From Hondaea fermentalgiana (Eukaryota > Sar > Bigyra > Thraustochytrida > Thraustochytriidae): a stretch of 38,295 nucleotides of DNA. Shown here one piece after another: positions 36,499 through 38,295 of this stretch. How positions within the stretch are numbered: position 1 is the first letter of the stretch; every line of letters begins with the position of its first letter. Location of the stretch: NCBI GenBank assembly GCA_014084085.1, contig NPFB01000103.1, positions 7,461 through 45,755 on the forward strand. Direction: 5' to 3'. The notes under the pieces are model-generated. The model was not told where the DNA came from, searched no databases, and saw only the letters and a list, made by a program, of their open reading frames with translations. Both the position numbers and the translations under genes were made by a program.

Positions 36499-37785
36499 CT
36501 CCGCCTCCTCAAGGCTCTGGCTAGCCTTGGGCGTGGCGTCGAGATCCTCTTTGCACTCAATCGTGCCCGGAACGGTAATGTTGAGAGGCGACGTGGTGCC
36601 GAAAAGTGGCGGAGTTGTCCGCTCTGACGTCAAATTGGACTCCTTGAAGATCTTCGAGGAGATCAGAGAATTTGCCCTTCGACTCTTGATGAGGATGCGA
36701 AAAGAAAAGGCACGAAATGGAATAGAAGAAACGCGGGTAAAAGGTTCCAGCTAGGTCGCCTATACAACCTTTAAAACAGAGCAAAGGCGCTTGCGATATC
36801 CGAGGCCTGAGTGCGAACGTGCGATTTGGGCTAGAGGACAAAGAGGGACAGAAAGACTAATGGGGAGAGAAAGAAAAAGAACGAATTGAATAGGAGCAGG
36901 ATCTCCAACAGAGAAACGAGGATGGCAAGAAAGAATGAACGATTCGATCACGCCTGATACAACCTGTACATCAATCAATCTCCAGAAAAGTGTCAGTACC
37001 ACCGTACCGGCCCGCGGGTGTGCAGCTCTTTTCAAACATACCTTGAGCTTTCGGTCGCTCTCGACTAGCTCCCTGTTGAGGACTTTCCGGATTGTCTTTT
37101 CTGCTTTTTATTTTTGGATGTTTTTTGGATGGTTTTTTTGTATTTTTTGGATGTGTTTTTGGTTTTGTTTCTGAGGTTGTAAAATTTACCTTTGATAGCT
37201 GCTCAACGCACAAAGGACGCGAGCACTTGGTTGTTCCACGGGGCCACTCGGCGCCCGCAATGAACTAACAGAGAGTTCTCGAAAGAACAGGTGAGAAAGG
37301 GCCAATATAGCAGGGACAAATTGAATGAGCCGAGTGCTCACACAGTAGGCTAGTCCAACGCTTTGGCCAAAAAGTGAAAAGTTGTCCCAGCCTGGGACAA
37401 CAACAAGATGTGTGTGAGAGAATAAGGAATGTATGGAAGTTGCTGTGACAGGGTAGCCGAAGCTTCCCTCGCCGCAGACGACAGCGCGCGATTTGCAGCA
37501 GCAAGCAAATGCAGGCAAACGGTCCCGAACACGCTCTCCCTGGCGATGATCGACCCGATATGTCGACCTCCAGGCGCCGGCGGATGATTCGAAACAGAAT
37601 TGGAGAGCAGGAATCGATGACGGAGATCGACCCAGCACCCAACTTCGTACCGCCGAGGGTTCAGGACTAGGCCTTTGCTTGCTGTTACGCCTCGCACGCT
37701 GTCGCGGATCGGCCTCGTGCAGGCCAAATCACGATGCGCTCTCTGCGGAACGAGCGCGAGCAGCGAAAAGAGTTTTGCACAGGTA

Positions 37786-37786
<1 letters not shown>

Positions 37787-37818
<32 letters not shown>

Positions 37819-37854
37819 GCTGCCGCTGCTGCTACTGCTGCTGCTGCTGCTGCT
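37787..37854. repeat. (CTG)n repeat with CCG and CTA interruptions
   Basis: About twenty-two triplets, mainly CTG. Frames give Leu, Ala or Cys runs on one strand and Gln, Ser or Ala on the other. None is joined to a recognisable protein. Confidence 0.9.
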
Positions 37855-37875
37855 TGAGGGGAGAGAACGAAAGAT

Positions 37876-37945
37876 CAGGTCAGGTCAGGTCAGAAAAGGA
37901 AAGGTAAGGAAGGAAAAAGAAAGGAAAGGAAAGGAAAGGAGTTGC
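37876..37945. repeat. (GGTCA)n followed by purine-rich GGAAA tract
   Basis: Four GGTCA pentamers are followed by many GGAAA/GGTAA units. The strand is almost pure purine over about 50 bases. It is probably spacer sequence. Confidence 0.75.
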
Positions 37946-38250
37946 GGAACGCTGACGGAAATGAAAGGAACAAACAAAGCTGGCGCGACGCGGATGGCGC
38001 GACGCGCGGCGTGCGCGAGGCGCGAGCCGGGGACGCTTCGCCTTGCCTCGTTTCGCCTTGCCTTGGCGCTCCCTTCCTCTTGGAGCAGCGCGTCCCTCGC
38101 CTCCCTCACGCGAGAGCGGGGCCTGGCCAGCCAGAGACGGCCGACGGACGGACGGATGTACGGATGAACGGGTGGATGAAAAGCCAAACGACTCCGCGCG
38201 CGGGCGGGTAGGCGCGCGCCGCGGCAGAGAGGCGCGCCGCCCCCGCTCCT

Positions 38251-38280
38251 CTCCCTTCCCTCCCTCCCTCCCTCCCTCCC
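38251..38280. repeat. (CCCT)n pyrimidine tract
   Basis: About seven TCCC/CCCT units lie near the right edge of the window, a pure pyrimidine strand in a GC-rich context. Confidence 0.8.
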
Positions 38281-38295
38281 CGGCGCGGCGGCGAG

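Larger units (their letters stand above)
36499..38295. other. 1.8-kb terminal region without a supported gene
   Basis: The first part may contain 5'UTR or an upstream exon of the HAD-like gene (open frame to 36751; donor at 37042; a Lys/Pro-rich open frame at 37042-37213 without ATG). From 37787 on it is mostly simple sequence: CTG repeat, GGTCA repeat, GGAAA tract, GGAC/GGAT units (38140-38175) and TCCC units (38251-38280). Open frames across it are repeat-driven. The right end probably reaches the promoter of a gene outside the window. Confidence 0.45.

Noticed and set aside
37679..38167. Plus-strand open frame with long Leu run
   Set aside because: It is driven by the CTG repeat and the purine tract that follows. 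There is no signal-peptide logic after the run and no domain.
1..38295. tRNA, rRNA, CRISPR, transposon or viral genes
   Set aside because: I scanned for B-box-like GGTTCGAATCC, CCA-bounded cloverleafs, regular spacer-repeat arrays, and reverse transcriptase, integrase or transposase motifs, and saw none. A covariance-model search would be needed to exclude small RNAs.

Overview
The window looks like nuclear DNA of a protist. It carries typical eukaryotic genes: ribosomal protein eL14, the U3 snoRNP protein UTP4/cirhin, a nucleolin-like RRM protein, a ZIP9-type zinc transporter, cathepsin C and an ARF-like GTPase. At least one gene has a clear GT-AG intron. Most genes are long single exons separated by GC-rich spacers full of simple repeats. 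Large secreted or membrane proteins (an 8-helix protein with a polymorphic-membrane-protein-like beta-helix, an iduronate-sulfatase-like enzyme, an SGNH-like type II protein) recall stramenopiles. A labyrinthulomycete/thraustochytrid is my best guess, but it is inferred from style and gene content. No phylogeny was run.

Layout, left to right: TMEM14-family protein (+, one intron); 1.72 kaa ShKT/FN2/beta-helix/GCC/8TM surface protein (-); PAP2 lipid phosphatase (+); ARF-like GTPase (-); UTP4 (+); unrecognised 157-aa protein (-); eL14 (-, probable 5'UTR intron); ARM-TIR protein (-); GT2-like type II membrane glycosyltransferase (+); sulfatase (-); degenerate SDR (+); SGNH-like type II membrane protein (+); cathepsin C (-); METTL13-like methyltransferase (+); nucleolin-like protein (-); ZIP9 (+); HAD-like protein (-). 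The last 1.8 kb holds no gene I can support.

Strands alternate almost perfectly, so nearly every spacer is either a shared divergent promoter region or a convergent 3' region. Two themes recur. One is ribosome production: UTP4, eL14 and the nucleolin-like protein. The other is the secretory pathway and cell surface: beta-helix/8TM protein, glycosyltransferase, sulfatase, SGNH protein, cathepsin C, ZIP9 and PAP2.

The most interesting items are the ARM-TIR protein, which has a SARM1-like layout and keeps a candidate NADase glutamate; the ARF-like GTPase with glycine where ARF1 has the catalytic Gln71; and the SDR related to 3-ketoacyl-CoA reductase that has lost its catalytic Ser and Tyr. Also notable are the four-cysteine module seen three times in the sulfatase, and the beta-helix/8TM giant.

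Only ATG was accepted as a start. Several long open frames begin with TTG or GTG, and these were trimmed.
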